Of a stretch of 64,000 bases of DNA, positions 63,082-64,000 are shown piece by piece. The DNA comes from Brumimicrobium ulvae. GTDB lineage: Bacteria; Bacteroidota; Bacteroidia; Flavobacteriales_D; Crocinitomicaceae. Under the pieces are notes generated by a model. That model had not been told where the DNA came from and did not search any database. It saw nothing but the letters and a program-made list of their open reading frames with translations. Within the stretch, counting starts at the first letter, position 1. The number at the start of each line of letters is the position of its first letter. The stretch lies in the NCBI RefSeq assembly GCF_947504225.1, contig NZ_CANNGT010000011.1:1-64000 (forward strand), read 5' to 3'. Made by a program: the position numbers and the translations under genes.

Positions 63082-63453
63082 TTATAATAATCCTAATTTA
63101 TACTTTTCTCGGAAGTATACCTTTTGTGCAATGCGAATAAGCAGCATTTCTGACAGTGATTCAATGGGTTCTGTTGCAGTGTTAAAAATATCATTAACCG
63201 ACTGTTCAGGTAGATCAATGACATATAAAAGCTGACTAATACTATTGGGTGATGTTCGCATAATGAGCTCAATTTCTTCAGTTAAACGCTTTTTGAATTT
63301 TGGGAAAGTAAGTAAATCATCATCGTTGAATTCGATTAGGATTCCAATTTTAGCAAATTCTTTATTCAATTGTGAAAACACAGATTTAGCAAATTCGGAT
63401 TGCCCAAAAGATTCAATTAGTGTTGCGTGATTTTCAATTATGGTGTCTTTCAT
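63082..63453 (-). CDS. Hypothetical protein, possibly conserved in Flavobacteriales
   Basis: This 123-aa protein starts at the ATG at 63453 and is mostly helical and acidic, with no signal peptide, Cys or known motif; FKKRLTEEIELIMRTSPNSI and SEMLLIRIAQKVYFREKYKL are distinctive. It is divergent from the aspartate kinase gene (87 bp) and in line with sucA (~100 bp). Function unknown. Confidence 0.65.
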   Translation of the reverse strand: MKDTIIENHATLIESFGQSEFAKSVFSQLNKEFAKIGILIEFNDDDLLTFPKFKKRLTEEIELIMRTSPNSISQLLYVIDLPEQSVNDIFNTATEPIESLSEMLLIRIAQKVYFREKYKLGLL

Positions 63454-63540
63454 GCTACGATTATCACCTTCTTATTTAATTTTTTACCGAGAAGGTTATA
63501 TTCCTCTAATATAATAAGATTATTTTCGCAATGAAAATCT

Positions 63541-64000
63541 ATGGGAATGAAAGTGTTTAAATTTGGAGGTGCATCTGTAAAAACAGCAAGTGCCGTAAAG
63601 AATGTAAAGTCAATTTTAGATGGTTTTGCAAAAGAAAAACTATTTGTTGTTGTTTCTGCTATGGGTAAAACAACCAACGCAATGGAAGCTATTGTTTCTG
63701 CGCTTTACGATAAAAATTTCGACTTGTTTTGCGAACTTGTTGAAGATCGAAAATCTTTCCATATAGAGATTATGGACGCATTATTTGAAGATAAAAAGAA
63801 TCCTATTTTTGAAGAAATAAATACCTTGTTTGAGGATCTAAAGTTGATGAAAAAGGATCGTTTAGTCGAGAATTATAACTTTCAATACGATCAAATTGTA
63901 TCATTGGGTGAAGTGTTGTCGTCTAAAATTATCACTGCTTATTTGTCTACTTTTCAAGATGATGTGTGTTGGAGAGATGCAAGGACTTTCATTAGAACAA
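63541..64000 (+). CDS. Aspartate kinase, 5' part
   Basis: The reading frame MGMKVFKFGGASVKTASAVK starts at 63541, or at 63547 which gives MKVFKFGGASV, the usual N-terminus. KFGGASV is the phosphate-binding loop of amino-acid kinases, followed by FVVVSAMGKTTNAMEAI, and QIVSLGEVLSSKIITAYL with WRDARTFIRT. It catalyses ATP-dependent phosphorylation of aspartate for Lys/Thr/Met synthesis. The gene runs off the window, so I cannot tell whether it is a monofunctional kinase or a fusion. Confidence 0.9.
   Translation, partial: MGMKVFKFGGASVKTASAVKNVKSILDGFAKEKLFVVVSAMGKTTNAMEAIVSALYDKNFDLFCELVEDRKSFHIEIMDALFEDKKNPIFEEINTLFEDLKLMKKDRLVENYNFQYDQIVSLGEVLSSKIITAYLSTFQDDVCWRDARTFIRT

Overview
The window reads as chromosomal DNA of an AT-rich member of the Bacteroidota, most likely Flavobacteriales; I cannot fix the family. 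Support comes from gene families and styles typical of that group: DUF5686/carboxypeptidase-regulatory and DUF4837 proteins, grasp-with-spasm peptide maturases, IS91-plus-tyrosine-recombinase elements, TAnnTTTG-type -7 boxes, few Shine-Dalgarno sites, and many SxxC-type lipoprotein signals.

Region 1 (1-8.1 kb) is accessory DNA built like an integron cassette array without an integron integrase. Five ORFs, all on the + strand (Sel1-like protein, KAP P-loop NTPase, three unknowns), are separated by long imperfect palindromes. Each cassette's first ~10 bases are complementary to the left arm of its own downstream palindrome, which is the geometry of attC sites. An IS91-family element (tyrosine recombinase plus Y2 transposase) sits in the array, and its transposase gene is split by a 0.3-kb GIY-YIG gene with perfect 13-bp terminal inverted repeats.

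Region 2 (8.3-36.4 kb) is core genome: a PBP4-type peptidase divergent from an exopolysaccharide operon (asnB-like, GT4, Wza, Wzc/BY-kinase, RfbC-like, WecA-like), MltD-like transglycosylases, uvrA and a LOG protein, tatA-gatA-mltD, DUF4837, tRNA-Phe, then coaX, an outer-membrane protein, a TPR-like protein, lptC, a small membrane protein and a DUF5686 protein.

Region 3 (36.5-58.9 kb) is the most unusual. After a membrane-anchored LuxR-type regulator comes a graspetide-type RiPP island read on the minus strand: TolC, HlyD, a C39-peptidase ABC exporter, DUF6624, GwsS, a 60-aa ORF, GwsG and precursor. Upstream lie further partial cassettes: precursors, SGNH-like protein, GwsG2, 65-aa ORF, GwsS2 and a truncated C39 domain; then a GwsS tail with a broken C39 domain; then a tiny C39 relic. 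They are separated by four copies of a noncoding CTACGTC-rich repeat. The intact exporter lies at one end and truncated exporter heads mark each upstream cassette, as in displaced or orphan module arrays of polymorphic secretion systems. A 0.9-kb duplication of an outer-membrane protein gene, an IS3-family fragment and a truncated beta-barrel gene show repeated recombination.

Region 4 (58.9-64 kb) returns to core metabolism: odhB and sucA of 2-oxoglutarate dehydrogenase, a small conserved-looking protein, and the start of an aspartate kinase gene that runs off the window.
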